Assembly (NCBI GenBank): GCA_002720285.1
Contig: PBHT01000019.1
Location: 1 to 25,446 of the forward strand
DNA: 25,446 bases
From: Acidobacteriota bacterium
GTDB lineage: Bacteria; Acidobacteriota; Vicinamibacteria; Vicinamibacterales; UBA823
Direction of reading: 5' to 3'
Made by a program: the position numbers and the translations under genes. Below, piece after piece: positions 8,002-16,341 of the stretch (the first letter of the stretch is position 1; the number at the start of each line of letters is the position of its first letter). The notes below the pieces were generated by a model. It worked only from the letters and a program-made list of their open reading frames with translations, searched no databases and was not told the DNA's origin.

Positions 8002-8044
8002 TCTCAAAAGCTACGCTCTACGATTGTCAAACCGTATTTTGAGA
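8002..8044 (-). promoter_or_regulatory. Candidate promoter and flanking inverted repeat upstream of the symporter operon
   Basis: On the minus strand a perfect TTGACA (8025-8030) lies about 50 bp before the symporter start. The best -10 candidate is GAGAAT (8000-8005) at a wide 19-bp spacing. An 8-bp inverted repeat, TCTCAAAA (8002-8009) and TTTTGAGA (8037-8044), brackets the TTGACA and could be an operator or a hairpin. Evidence is weak for either reading. Confidence 0.3.
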
Positions 8045-8136
8045 CCAGCCATCCGAATGTTAACTAATCCACTATTAGAGGCGTGATTGGAGGCATGCAC
8101 TACCTGAAGAAATCGTACGGCGTCACCAAGTGCTTC

Positions 8137-8439
8137 TCAGTCAAGATCAAAGTCGCGCTCAGGCCTAGTCACCGGTTCGTCGGTCGCTTTACGAAGGGCT
8201 TCTTCAAAGCGCTTGGCAAGTGCATCGCCACGTGTGCGCTCATCAGTAACCGATTGCTGGAACACCGCTTCTCGACGCGCTGCCTCCTCATCCAGAATCC
8301 GATCGGCTTCACCCAACTCGACCTTGTCCTGACGTTCCGGCTCGCTGTGCCGTACGACGCGCTTTAAACCCACATCGATGACGAGTGAGGCGGTACAGCA
8401 AGGACAAACCAGTTCGAGCTCCGACGTGAGGTTAGTCAT
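8137..8439 (-). CDS. Small protein with CPCC zinc-ribbon-like motif (100 aa, unknown)
   Basis: I cannot name the family. The protein starts MTNLTSELELVCPCCTASLV, so a CPCC knuckle sits at residues 12-15 in a short beta-rich N-terminus (ending IDVGLKRVVRH). After that comes a long, highly charged region (about 40-90) rich in Glu, Arg and Ala, likely helical or coiled-coil. A metal-binding head on a helical tail is a reasonable description. The frame is open upstream to 8526, but ATG 8437-8439 is preceded by AGGGAGGG at 7-nt spacing, which decides the start. The short gene 81-aa upstream is on the same strand. Confidence 0.75.
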   Translation of the reverse strand: MTNLTSELELVCPCCTASLVIDVGLKRVVRHSEPERQDKVELGEADRILDEEAARREAVFQQSVTDERTRGDALAKRFEEALRKATDEPVTRPERDFDLD

Positions 8440-8750
8440 TTGTGAACCCTCCCTACCATCGCGCCTACGCTGTCTTTTCAGCACCAATCGTGACGCGGTA
8501 GTCACCGCCCATTTAGGCGAGACCACATGATATCTCCTACCCTAGCCGAGGGCCATGTCGTGACTCTATTCTTGAAATGGTGGGAATACCGTGGTTGGAG
8601 CGAAATCCAAAATGAGCCCCCTAAAAGAACCCCAAATTTCGACTCTCATTACCCGAGACGACCAAGCCCCAAGACGGCAGGACTATATGATTCAATTAAG
8701 TATGGAGAAGGTCGCACCAGCACTGCCGTGATAACCCAGCAGGTGTTGTC
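8440..8750. other. 311-bp stretch without a convincing gene
   Basis: Apart from the AGGGAGGG ribosome binding site of the downstream gene, I see no hairpin with a T-run, RNA gene or repeat. An 80-codon plus-strand frame starting at 8527 has low-complexity, unconvincing content. The stretch probably holds the promoter of the CPCC gene. Confidence 0.5.
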
Positions 8751-8996
8751 TCAGCCTTCTTCCTCGTAGCCTTCTTCCTCAGTTGGACGAGGACGGGTTG
8801 AGGGACGAAGGGCTTCACGGCGGTCATACACTGCCAATCCTTCGACGTGGAACGTTAGCGTGCAAGCACTCGCTTTACGTTCCACAACAGCTAGGACAGG
8901 ACTCCCCGCCACACCAGCCCGAAATGTGATCCTGCAACCACACGATAAAGTTGCGTGGTGGAATCCCTTTAACGCCGTATTAACTTCGGTGCTCAT
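8751..8996 (-). CDS. Small Cys/His protein with acidic tail (81 aa, unknown)
   Basis: I do not recognise a named family. The sequence starts MSTEVNTALKGFHHATLSCGC; Cys19 and Cys21 (CxC) and a later CTLTFH (Cys, then His five residues on) could form one metal site. The middle, RITFRAG...SPVLAVVERK, looks like beta strands. The C-terminus is proline-rich and then ends in EEEGYEEEG, encoded by a 15-bp tandem duplication. ATG 8994-8996 is the start; the ribosome binding site is weak (GAG about 12 nt upstream). The pattern of a compact Cys-containing core with a disordered acidic tail argues for a real gene. Confidence 0.65.
   Translation of the reverse strand: MSTEVNTALKGFHHATLSCGCRITFRAGVAGSPVLAVVERKASACTLTFHVEGLAVYDRREALRPSTRPRPTEEEGYEEEG
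8753..8780. repeat. 15-bp-period tandem repeat inside the small Cys/His gene
   Basis: The 13-mer AGCCTTCTTCCTC occurs at 8753-8765 and again at 8768-8780. On the coding strand it makes GAG GAA GAA GGC followed by TAC, then the same four codons followed by the TGA stop, so the protein ends EEEG-Y-EEEG. A slippage-type duplication at the very end of a gene. Confidence 0.85.
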
Positions 8997-9106
8997 GAAT
9001 TCGCACTCAACCGCCTAGGTTGGCAGCCGATGCGCAGCCATCATACACCAACGGCTGTTCGTCTGTGTGAACTGGAATGAAAAACTAGGATGGAGAACGT
9101 TGACAA

Positions 9107-9664
9107 TCAGAGCATTGCGCGGATTTCTCGCTCTACCTGGTCCTTCGTGGCTAAACCCATGTGTTGCTTACATACAGTGCCACTCCGGTCGATGTATAAA
9201 GTTATCGGAATACCCCAAACAGGTCCGAGCGCTTCCTTGACATCGTCGCGGCCAAGACCCACAAGCAGCGGATAGTTGACCCCGTATTCGTCAGCAAACG
9301 GCTTCAACTTCTCGATCGGATCGTCGACAGACAATCCGAGCACAGCGAGACCTTGGTCTCCGTACTCGTTCTGTAACTCGACAAAACTGGGAATCTCAAC
9401 CTTACAGGGACCACACCAAGTCGCCCAAAAATTAAACAGAATGACCTTTCCCCTATACGATGCTAAATCGACATCATCCCCATTCATATCTTGGAGGGTA
9501 AAATCGAGGTTCGCCGGGCGGGCATCGGGGTCGCAAGCCGCCGTGTCTACGGCATCAGCCTCTGACCACACGGAGGCACTCAACATCTCTGCTGGAAACA
9601 CCGGAAACGTCAGAAAAGCCAAGGCCAAAGACGCTCCGACAGCTGCCATCCATCGCCACTTCAT
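9107..9664 (-). CDS. TlpA/ResA-like thiol:disulfide oxidoreductase
   Basis: From ATG 9662-9664 the protein has 185 residues: a signal or anchor sequence (MKWRWMAAVGASLALAFLTF), a short linker, then a thioredoxin-like domain of the TlpA/ResA type with FTLQDMNGDDVDLASYRGKV, the active site FWATWCGPCK, and a cis-Pro loop at WGIPITLYID. It would reduce or shuffle disulfides outside the cytoplasm, for example in cytochrome c maturation. The frame is open 24 codons further upstream, but starting at MKW puts the hydrophobic segment at the N-terminus, which suits export. It lies divergent to the barrel protein gene. An extra Cys (SGTVCKQH) follows the cis-Pro loop. Confidence 0.9.
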   Translation of the reverse strand: MKWRWMAAVGASLALAFLTFPVFPAEMLSASVWSEADAVDTAACDPDARPANLDFTLQDMNGDDVDLASYRGKVILFNFWATWCGPCKVEIPSFVELQNEYGDQGLAVLGLSVDDPIEKLKPFADEYGVNYPLLVGLGRDDVKEALGPVWGIPITLYIDRSGTVCKQHMGLATKDQVEREIRAML

Positions 9665-9898
9665 AATAATTTCGAACCCTCGTTTAGGGGGCGCCGGTAA
9701 CCCCAAGATTGCCCTAAGAAAGCCTAAAAACCGCAACCGGCCTCGGTGCGTCTAGTTATTTAGCATGCTGACGAATAGCACACCTAGAATCCCTAGCAGA
9801 CAAACTCACTAGGCCTCCCGTAGTCGCTACAGTAACATATGTCAGCGTTGGCGTTGATAGTCGGCGTCAGTCCCCAAATGAGCCACGAGGTAAATCTT

Positions 9899-12800
9899 AT
9901 GCGTATCCGCAAGGGGTGTGAACTTCGCGTCTCCATGAGCGCCGGATTGACACTGCTCTTCCTCTTTTGTCTGGCGCTACCTGCCATCGCACAAAGTCAG
10001 TTCATTCCCTACTACGGAAAGGCCAGGGTGAAGTATGACAACTTCGACTGGCAGATTTACACAACTGATCATTTCGAAATGTATTACTACCCCGAACTTG
10101 AACAGCACCTAGAGCGAGTGGCGGGCTACGCTGAAAGCGCCTATCAGCAGGTCAGTTCAGATCTCAGACATGAGTTGGCATTTCAGATTCCCCTCGTGCT
10201 ATTCAAGACCCACAGTGAATTTGAACAGCAGAACGTAATTCCAGCCGACATGCCGGAAGGCGTTGCAGCCTTTGCCGAACCACTTCGCAACCGTATGGTT
10301 CTGCCAATCGATGAGCCTCCCGATGAACTCTACCGGCTCATCACCCACGAACTCGTCCATATCTTTGAGTTCGACATCATCCCCCGCGGTGTCCTTCGCT
10401 CAGATGTGCCCCTCTGGGTCGACGAAGGGTTAGCTGATCACCTAGCAGGGGTATGGAACCCACTCGACCTAATGATGGTCCGCGATGCGGCGGTCTCCGA
10501 CATCGTACCCAAAATGACCGAGCCAGATGAATTCTTCGGATTTAGTAGCCCACGGTTACCCTACAACCTGGGTCACGCGGCCTTCGAGTTCATTGAGGCG
10601 AGAGAGGGTAAAGAAGGTATCCGTCAATTCCTATTGGCTCTCAGAACAAATGTGATCGGTGGTGGTAGTGACGCGTATCAGGAAGGCCTCGGTCTCTCCG
10701 CCGAAGAGTTCGACATCGAGTTCTCGCGGTACATCAGAGAACGGTTTCAGCCCTTCCGCGATCGGGAACGAGCGGAGGACTATGGAACCGACCTAGCACC
10801 CGATCCAATGCGATCCGAGTTCATGGCTGCCTACTCCGTTGAACCGGCACCGTCGGGGGAACTATTGGCAGCGGTAGCCACGAACAGGAAAGACCGTGAG
10901 CTTGACATCATTCTCATCTCTGTTCAGGACGGTAGTGTCGTCAGAAATCTAACTCCGGGATTCTCGCAGAACGATGGTTACGACTACATCTCTATTCCTG
11001 GCGCGCGGTGGAATACCGTGCCGTGGATGTCGTGGTCACCGGCAGGCGACCAGTTGGCCTATTTCGTGCGCAAGGGCAAACGTAAGACGCTCATCATTAG
11101 GGACGTTGTCAGCCGCCGTATCGAACAACGGCTCGACATGACAACCGTTGACGAACCCGAATCCCCGGACATCTCGCCTAATGGCCGCCACGTCGCGTTC
11201 TCAGCACTGCAGAACGCCACGGGTGACATTTACACCATTGACTTGGTCACAAACGAAGTTCGGAACGTCACAAACGATAATTTTGCAGACTATGCGCCCA
11301 CGTTTTCCCTAGACGGACGGTCTTTAGTCTACCTAGCACGTGTTAACGGCAACAATAAACTGTTCCGGGTGGACCTCGAAACAGGAGAGAAACTGCAATT
11401 AACCTTCGGTGCCCACGACGAAACGGCCGCACAGTTCATTGATAGAGACAAGATTGTGTTCTCCTCTACAGCGGTCGACCCACTGCAGCCTATCGACCCT
11501 GACGTAGCCCGTGATGGCAACATCTTCAACCTGTGGACACTGACCCTGTCAACAGGAGCACTTGAGCAGTACACCGACGCCCTAAGCGGGAACGTCTCCC
11601 CCGTCGTACTAGAAACTATCGACGGCCAAGAGGTTGCGTTCGTCAGTTACAACAAGGGCAATTACGGTATCTACACCACGAAAGTGGAAGAACCACTATA
11701 CATGGTGGAAACCTCAGATTTTGGCGCCCCTGGCCTGGTAATGGATTTCCAAGCCCCCTTATCGCACACCCTCATTAGGGATAACAGTCGAGACAAGGGC
11801 AGGTTCGAGAAGATGGTTCTCGAAGGTCGGCCACCGGTCAACCTTGGGGTAACGAATAGCGGCGACCTTTACGGCGGTTCGTCTCTAACGCTCACTGACC
11901 TGCTGGGCGAACAACAGTTCAACGTGTATGCAGCATCAATTTCGGAATACCGGACAATGGCAATGTCGTATGTGAACCTTGCGCGCCGATTGCAGTGGGG
12001 CACGCAACTCTTCTCCCAGACTCAATTCTTCTTCGGCACGCCGACTGGTTTATCGTATGGGCTCTTTAATCGTGACGACGCCATTGCAACCACCAGAATG
12101 CAAGGCGGCACAATCTTCGGTATTTACCCCTTTAGTAAGTTTCGACGGCTGGAATTGTCGGCTGGCGTAGCAAATTTCCAAGAGCAATTTGGTAGCCCTC
12201 AGCTACAGGCAGCCTCTAACCAGGTACAGGCGGATCGATTTGGCACCACCATCTTCCGCAATGGTACCTTCGTGCCTTTCAATATCGCCTTTATTCAAGA
12301 AACGACAGTATTTCGCGAATTCGGGCCGGTATCAGGTAATACGATGCGGCTGGGCTTCGAATACGCACCGAAATTTGGGGACACACTTTCGCAGCAGAGT
12401 CTTGATGGTGATGCCCGTTACTATCTCAGGCTGGGAGAAACCGGACTATTAGCACTGCGGGCAAGAGGTTTCAGGAGCTTTGGTGAAAGTCCAAACTTCT
12501 ATTTCTTTGGTGGTAATTCTGAATTGAGGGGTTACGACTACCTAGAATTTGTCGGCCACAAAGCATTCCATCTGAACGCTGAATTACGGTTTCCACTGGT
12601 CGAAGCGATGTTGACGCCGATCGGTATCTTGGGCGGCTTCCGAGGGGTGTTCTTCGCTGGTGTTGGTGGTGCTGCGCTCAACAGCGACAGCTTTACTCCA
12701 TGGACTTCCTCCCCGGAGACATTCACGCCGGTAATCGGACTCAAATACGACAATAATTTTCAGCCTCAGCCGGTCTACGCTGCTCCGGTCCAGGTCAGCG

Positions 12801-12997
12801 GCTTCAGATTACGAGACGCGCGTGGCTCCTACGGCTTTGGCCTTGAAACCATGGCGTTCGGCTTTCCGATCCACCTTGATTGGACGTGGCGAACTCTTTT
12901 CAACGAGGCCTGGGAGAACTATCTTTTCGCCGGAAACGGTGGTAGTGCAAAATTTCGTGAAAGCCGATTCAATTTCTGGATAGGATACGATTTCTAG
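9899..12997 (+). CDS. Outer-membrane protein: gluzincin peptidase domain, PD40 beta-propeller, BamA/D15-like barrel
   Basis: The 1032-residue protein is multidomain. Residues ~1-33 are a signal peptide ending LALPAIA. A peptidase_MA-like domain follows with HELVH (150-154) and WVDEGLADH (Glu176 as likely third zinc ligand). From ~300 to 600 there are PD40/TolB-type propeller repeats, seen as WSPAGDQLAYF, SPDISPNGRHVAFS and TFSLDGRSLVYLAR. The C-terminal ~400 residues are a BamA/surface-antigen-like beta-barrel, with FFGGNSELRGYDYLEF and a terminal aromatic residue (FWIGYDF). It probably sits in the outer membrane with the propeller and peptidase in the periplasm or outside; substrate unknown. 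ATG 9899 was chosen over an upstream ATG (9839) because GAGG lies 8 nt before it and it starts right at the signal peptide. Confidence 0.9.
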   Translation: MRIRKGCELRVSMSAGLTLLFLFCLALPAIAQSQFIPYYGKARVKYDNFDWQIYTTDHFEMYYYPELEQHLERVAGYAESAYQQVSSDLRHELAFQIPLVLFKTHSEFEQQNVIPADMPEGVAAFAEPLRNRMVLPIDEPPDELYRLITHELVHIFEFDIIPRGVLRSDVPLWVDEGLADHLAGVWNPLDLMMVRDAAVSDIVPKMTEPDEFFGFSSPRLPYNLGHAAFEFIEAREGKEGIRQFLLALRTNVIGGGSDAYQEGLGLSAEEFDIEFSRYIRERFQPFRDRERAEDYGTDLAPDPMRSEFMAAYSVEPAPSGELLAAVATNRKDRELDIILISVQDGSVVRNLTPGFSQNDGYDYISIPGARWNTVPWMSWSPAGDQLAYFVRKGKRKTLIIRDVVSRRIEQRLDMTTVDEPESPDISPNGRHVAFSALQNATGDIYTIDLVTNEVRNVTNDNFADYAPTFSLDGRSLVYLARVNGNNKLFRVDLETGEKLQLTFGAHDETAAQFIDRDKIVFSSTAVDPLQPIDPDVARDGNIFNLWTLTLSTGALEQYTDALSGNVSPVVLETIDGQEVAFVSYNKGNYGIYTTKVEEPLYMVETSDFGAPGLVMDFQAPLSHTLIRDNSRDKGRFEKMVLEGRPPVNLGVTNSGDLYGGSSLTLTDLLGEQQFNVYAASISEYRTMAMSYVNLARRLQWGTQLFSQTQFFFGTPTGLSYGLFNRDDAIATTRMQGGTIFGIYPFSKFRRLELSAGVANFQEQFGSPQLQAASNQVQADRFGTTIFRNGTFVPFNIAFIQETTVFREFGPVSGNTMRLGFEYAPKFGDTLSQQSLDGDARYYLRLGETGLLALRARGFRSFGESPNFYFFGGNSELRGYDYLEFVGHKAFHLNAELRFPLVEAMLTPIGILGGFRGVFFAGVGGAALNSDSFTPWTSSPETFTPVIGLKYDNNFQPQPVYAAPVQVSGFRLRDARGSYGFGLETMAFGFPIHLDWTWRTLFNEAWENYLFAGNGGSAKFRESRFNFWIGYDF

Positions 12998-13018
12998 ATG
13001 CGGTAGATGGGTAATTTA

Positions 13019-13049
13019 CGAAGTTCCTTCACTCCCTTAACAAACTTCG
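13019..13049 (+). repeat. Inverted repeat after the barrel protein gene
   Basis: CGAAGTT (13019-13025) and AACTTCG (13043-13049) form a 7-bp stem with a 17-nt loop, starting 21 bp after the stop codon. No T-run follows, so it is not a standard intrinsic terminator; it may stabilise the mRNA 3' end. Confidence 0.3.
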
Positions 13050-13088
13050 GACATTTCAGCAGGTCTCTACTGGTCGGGAGCCGATGAA

Positions 13089-13595
13089 GTGACAACCAGC
13101 CATCTCCAACCGCGACAACCGGAAGAGTCGGCCACTGAGACAGTCCACGTTGTCTTGCCCAATGACGCCAATCCGTTAGGTTTTATGCTCGGCGGGTCCG
13201 TGATGCATCTGATCGACCTCGCTGGGGCAATTGCCAGTCATCGCCACACCCGGAGCCGTGTCGTAACGGCGTCAGTTGACAGCGTAGAGTTTCTACATCC
13301 CGTTAAAGTTGGCGATCTACTCATTCTCAGGTCACGGGTCACCTGCGCGTTCCACACATCACTTGAGGTTGAGGTTGAAGTAGTCTCCGAAGAATCCTTG
13401 ACAGGTATACGACGTTTGACGAGCCGAGCCTTCCTGACTTTCGTTGGAGTCGATGAGAAGGGCTGCCCCACCCCGATTCCACCTCTTCTCATTGAATCGG
13501 TCGCCGACACTCACCGTGCCGAGATGGCGCGCGCGCGCCGAGCCCAACGCCTCGAAGCCCGAGGACGGCTGGCCTCTGATAACTTTTCCCTGTAA
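13089..13595 (+). CDS. Acyl-CoA thioesterase (hotdog fold, YciA/ACOT type)
   Basis: The 168-residue protein has the hotdog-fold signature of the acyl-CoA hydrolase family: VLPNDANPLGFMLGGSVMHL followed by IDLAGAIASHRH, with the Asp likely catalytic, then TASVDSVEFLHPVKVGDLL and the strand EVEVEVVSEE. It would hydrolyse acyl-CoA thioesters to acid and CoA in the cytoplasm. The C-terminus carries an Arg/Ala-rich helix. The start is GTG 13089-13091 with GGGAG 8 nt upstream, just 91 bp after the barrel gene. It meets the convergent TPR-protease gene with only 14 bp between stops. It could support the CoA-based catabolism encoded further right, but it is not in that operon. Confidence 0.9.
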   Translation: MTTSHLQPRQPEESATETVHVVLPNDANPLGFMLGGSVMHLIDLAGAIASHRHTRSRVVTASVDSVEFLHPVKVGDLLILRSRVTCAFHTSLEVEVEVVSEESLTGIRRLTSRAFLTFVGVDEKGCPTPIPPLLIESVADTHRAEMARARRAQRLEARGRLASDNFSL

Positions 13596-13609
13596 GAACT
13601 GTTGCCCCT

Positions 13610-15118
13610 CTAAGAAATATCTTTGAGGCGAACGACGCTCTCTTCTAAATCGATCGCTACCCGGTACCGGCTAAGAAAATTGTGCCCAATAATGCCACCC
13701 ACTTGGAATCCAAGGAGAGCACTGGGCGCCTTCAGGTCAAGAACAACGACCGGGTAGTTTGGAAATGTAATCGTATTGAACATCAGGTCAATACCGGGCA
13801 ATAAGAACGCGCCCGGATCCCAACCCGACGACCCGAATACCCGAAGCGGAAGATGTCTTACGACTGGCCGGCGACTCAACGTGCTAGCAGTATGCGAGCT
13901 AATCGAGATCACCTCACCACCCGTATCCACAACGAAACTCGCGTCTTGATCGTTAACGGTTCCTCGCACAGTCACTAGCCGATGCTGACGCAACGGCAAC
14001 ACAACGTCTGCAGGATCCCGCGGAATCTTTCGACCGATCGTCAGCTGAGAGCGTTCATAGTCAACCGTGAGTGAGAGCCTAGCAGCCAGGGGTGAGAAAC
14101 TCTCGACTTCGCGCTTGGGAATCCCGGTTAAAGGCGGGTTCTTAATGAGGGTTGGCACGTTCTCCATCTTAAGCGAACCAATCTCAATCGAATCGATCCA
14201 GCCGAGCTGCAAGCCGCGGAGGCCAACTTCGCCAACACCCGCACTCAAGGTGTACACAACCGGCTGCACGTTGGACGCTCTCGCTACTTCACGTGAAACC
14301 ACCGTCTGCTCAGCACCAGTGTCAACCACGAAGTCAATCTCACGATGTCCATTCACACTCCCCTTTACAACAATCTTGTCCCGGACGAGCCTGAACGGCA
14401 CAGTATGAAGCTGCCCAACAACGTCAGGTTCCATATCAAACGGAACCCGACGCCCCAAAGAACGTAGAAAGCGAATCTGGGCACGAGACCAAGCCGCTCG
14501 CTGACTCTGGTCCTTGTGCGGAAGTAAATTGACGTAGTTGCCAAACGCAACAGCCGCTTCCTCATAGCGATGCATCCGCTTGTAGATGGTGCCGACTGTG
14601 TGGTGGAACTCTCCGTCACGGGGCGACAGGGCTAAAGCTTTCTGCGCTGCCTCAAGCGCAGCATCATTTTTGTTTAGGCTCATCAACGACTTACCAAGTC
14701 CATGATGGCCGCGTGCAACGGTAGGGTCCCTTGCGAGAACATCGAGAAAGAGCTGTTCGGCTTCGTCAAACAGACCAGCTGCCCATAAAGTATCGCCATA
14801 CATCACAATTGCAGCTGGGTCGTTAGGCGCCTCTGCAAGGGCTGCGTCGGCCTCCACCCGCGCGTCAGCAAATCGGGCCAAGCGCAACATCGAGAGCACC
14901 GTCCCACGGCGCGCTCGAAAAAGCTGTGATGCCGTCGCGCCCTCCTTTGCTCGTGTGAATGCCTCAAGCGCTTCAGGAAAACGTTCTTCTGCAATGAGCA
15001 AATCAGCTAACTGAAGTTGGACAGCGCTATAGGTAGGGTCTGCGCTCCGGCCAGTAACAACCGAAAGCGCTACCAGAGCAGCGGTGACCGCAAGAAGTGG
15101 ACGAAGACCGATGTGCAT
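13610..15118 (-). CDS. TPR protein with two retropepsin-like aspartyl protease domains
   Basis: The 502-residue protein starts with an N-terminal signal or anchor (LRPLLAVTAALVALSVVTG). About four TPR units follow (roughly 30-215), including FPEALEAFTRAKEG, FDEAEQLFLDVLARDPTVARGHHGLGK and YEEAAVAFGNYVNLLP. Then come two aspartyl-protease modules, FVVDTGAEQTVVS (Asp266) and FVVDTGGEVISIS (Asp398), each with the DTG active triad. Retropepsins normally dimerise to bring two Asp together; here both are on one chain. The likely location is the periplasm, acting on peptides or proteins held by the TPRs. The start is ATG 15116-15118 with GGAGGG just upstream. It follows nuoI by 141 bp on the same strand but does not share an obvious function with it. 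Confidence 0.88.
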   Translation of the reverse strand: MHIGLRPLLAVTAALVALSVVTGRSADPTYSAVQLQLADLLIAEERFPEALEAFTRAKEGATASQLFRARRGTVLSMLRLARFADARVEADAALAEAPNDPAAIVMYGDTLWAAGLFDEAEQLFLDVLARDPTVARGHHGLGKSLMSLNKNDAALEAAQKALALSPRDGEFHHTVGTIYKRMHRYEEAAVAFGNYVNLLPHKDQSQRAAWSRAQIRFLRSLGRRVPFDMEPDVVGQLHTVPFRLVRDKIVVKGSVNGHREIDFVVDTGAEQTVVSREVARASNVQPVVYTLSAGVGEVGLRGLQLGWIDSIEIGSLKMENVPTLIKNPPLTGIPKREVESFSPLAARLSLTVDYERSQLTIGRKIPRDPADVVLPLRQHRLVTVRGTVNDQDASFVVDTGGEVISISSHTASTLSRRPVVRHLPLRVFGSSGWDPGAFLLPGIDLMFNTITFPNYPVVVLDLKAPSALLGFQVGGIIGHNFLSRYRVAIDLEESVVRLKDIS

Positions 15119-15259
15119 GAACCCTCCGAAATGCCTGGGGGATCACTGGCAACTGCTTGAAGCAACTAAAGCACCGTCAGATGAATCAACGCGTATCAGC
15201 AACCGAAAGATAAAAAGTGTAAAACAGAAACCACATTTAGACCCGGATGGCTACTCAAG

Positions 15260-15730
15260 TCAGCGCGTGTAATGCTCAATAGGTACGCCGTCGTACATCT
15301 CATTGACCCGAAGGATCTGACTGTCTCGGCTATAAGTCCCGAGCTCATAATCCTCACTCATGATCAAAGCCTTGAATGGTTTCGTAGGGCAGACCTCCGA
15401 GCACAAACCGCAAAAACTACAGCGTGACAGATTAAAATCAAAGTAATCCAAAATCTTAATTTTTTGCCCAGGTTCACGATGGCCACCAAGCGAAATCAAA
15501 TCGTCTGGACACACCTTGGCACACTGATCGCAGACGATGCACGTCTGCGCACCAGTCTCAGGCTCAACCTGAAGCCGCAACAAACCACGGAATCTAGCCG
15601 CAACGGGACGCCTCTCGGCTGGATACTGGAACGTAAAAGCAGGCTGAGGCGTATACTTAAGCGTCACCAAAAGCCCCTTCACTAGATCGATCAAGAAAAC
15701 CGTCCGGAAAAAGTTTTTCAGCCTTTGCAC
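15260..15730 (-). CDS. nuoI: NADH-quinone oxidoreductase subunit I (NuoI)
   Basis: The 156-residue protein is the two-[4Fe-4S] ferredoxin-like subunit of complex I, which passes electrons from the peripheral arm to the NuoB cluster. Both motifs are intact: CIVCDQCAKVCP and CSFCGLCSEVCP, separated by a family-typical spacer (LISLGG...FDFNLSR). The N-terminal amphipathic segment (LKNFFRTVFLIDLVKGLLVTLKY) is normal for NuoI. The start is GTG 15728-15730, with GAGGG 8 nt upstream inside the end of nuoB; the two genes are separated by 5 bp and so are translationally linked. The other subunits are not in the window, so this is a detached part of the complex I locus. Confidence 0.95.
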   Translation of the reverse strand: MQRLKNFFRTVFLIDLVKGLLVTLKYTPQPAFTFQYPAERRPVAARFRGLLRLQVEPETGAQTCIVCDQCAKVCPDDLISLGGHREPGQKIKILDYFDFNLSRCSFCGLCSEVCPTKPFKALIMSEDYELGTYSRDSQILRVNEMYDGVPIEHYTR

Positions 15731-15735
15731 AACAC

Positions 15736-16272
15736 TTACCCTCGGTCACCCACAAGCACAGGTTCGGTCTCCCCGACCTTGATAACCCTTGGCCGGCGGA
15801 GCACGGTGTTTTCCTTGCGGATCTTGTCTTGCAAACGCATTAAACCGTACAGCAGCGCCTCGGGACGCGGCGGACATCCTGAAATGTAAACGTCGACCGG
15901 GACGACCTTATCAACACCCTGCAGCACACTATACGTCGGAAATGGACCACCGGCGTTTGAACAACTGCCCATGGAAATGACCCATTTGGGCTCCGGCATC
16001 TGATCGTATAGCCGACGCAGCACCGGTGCCATCTTCTTCGTCACGGTCCCTGCCACGATCATGAGGTCCGACTGGCGCGGCGAAGCCCGAAAGACCTCCG
16101 CTCCAAACCGAGAGATGTCAAACCGGGACGCTGATGTCGCCATCATCTCGATCGCGCAGCAGGCCAAACCGAAACCCATCGGCCAAAGCGAGGACTGCCT
16201 CGCCCAGTTCAAAACCTTATCTAGGTTCGTCGTAATGATGTTGTCATCGAATCGCTGATCGATCAGCCCCAT
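15736..16272 (-). CDS. nuoB: NADH-quinone oxidoreductase subunit B (NuoB)
   Basis: The 178-residue protein carries the N2 cluster site of complex [12 protein letters not shown] with the paired Cys, the third Cys in [13 protein letters not shown] and the fourth in [14 protein letters not shown]. Cluster N2 hands electrons to quinone at the NuoB-NuoD interface. The N-terminus ([18 protein letters not shown]) matches the family. ATG 16270-16272 is preceded by GGGAG 6 nt upstream; a TTG at 16275 is possible but less likely. The gene lies 69 bp after the ferredoxin gene and 5 bp before nuoI, so the three form one unit, without nuoA, C or D. Confidence 0.96.
   Translation of the reverse strand: MGLIDQRFDDNIITTNLDKVLNWARQSSLWPMGFGLACCAIEMMATSASRFDISRFGAEVFRASPRQSDLMIVAGTVTKKMAPVLRRLYDQMPEPKWVISMGSCSNAGGPFPTYSVLQGVDKVVPVDVYISGCPPRPEALLYGLMRLQDKIRKENTVLRRPRVIKVGETEPVLVGDRG
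16254..16267. repeat. 14-bp palindrome GCTGATCGATCAGC in the nuoB 5' end
   Basis: A perfect palindrome overlapping nuoB codons 3-7. It uses the same CTGATC/GATCAG half-sites as the palindrome in the ferredoxin promoter region, in the opposite order. Being in coding sequence, it may be coincidence. Confidence 0.3.
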
Positions 16273-16341
16273 CAAGATCTCCCGCTTCGCCGCTCCACCT
16301 GCCGATACGCTGCCATCGTGAACAGCCTCTAGACCCCTGAA

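Noticed and set aside
8527..8769. Plus-strand 80-codon frame in the 311-bp gap
   Set aside because: Low-complexity composition, no ribosome binding site, no domain, and it runs into the end of the 81-aa gene on the other strand.
13019..13049. Terminator after the barrel protein gene
   Set aside because: The stem is only 7 bp with a 17-nt loop and no T-run, so I list it as a repeat rather than a terminator.
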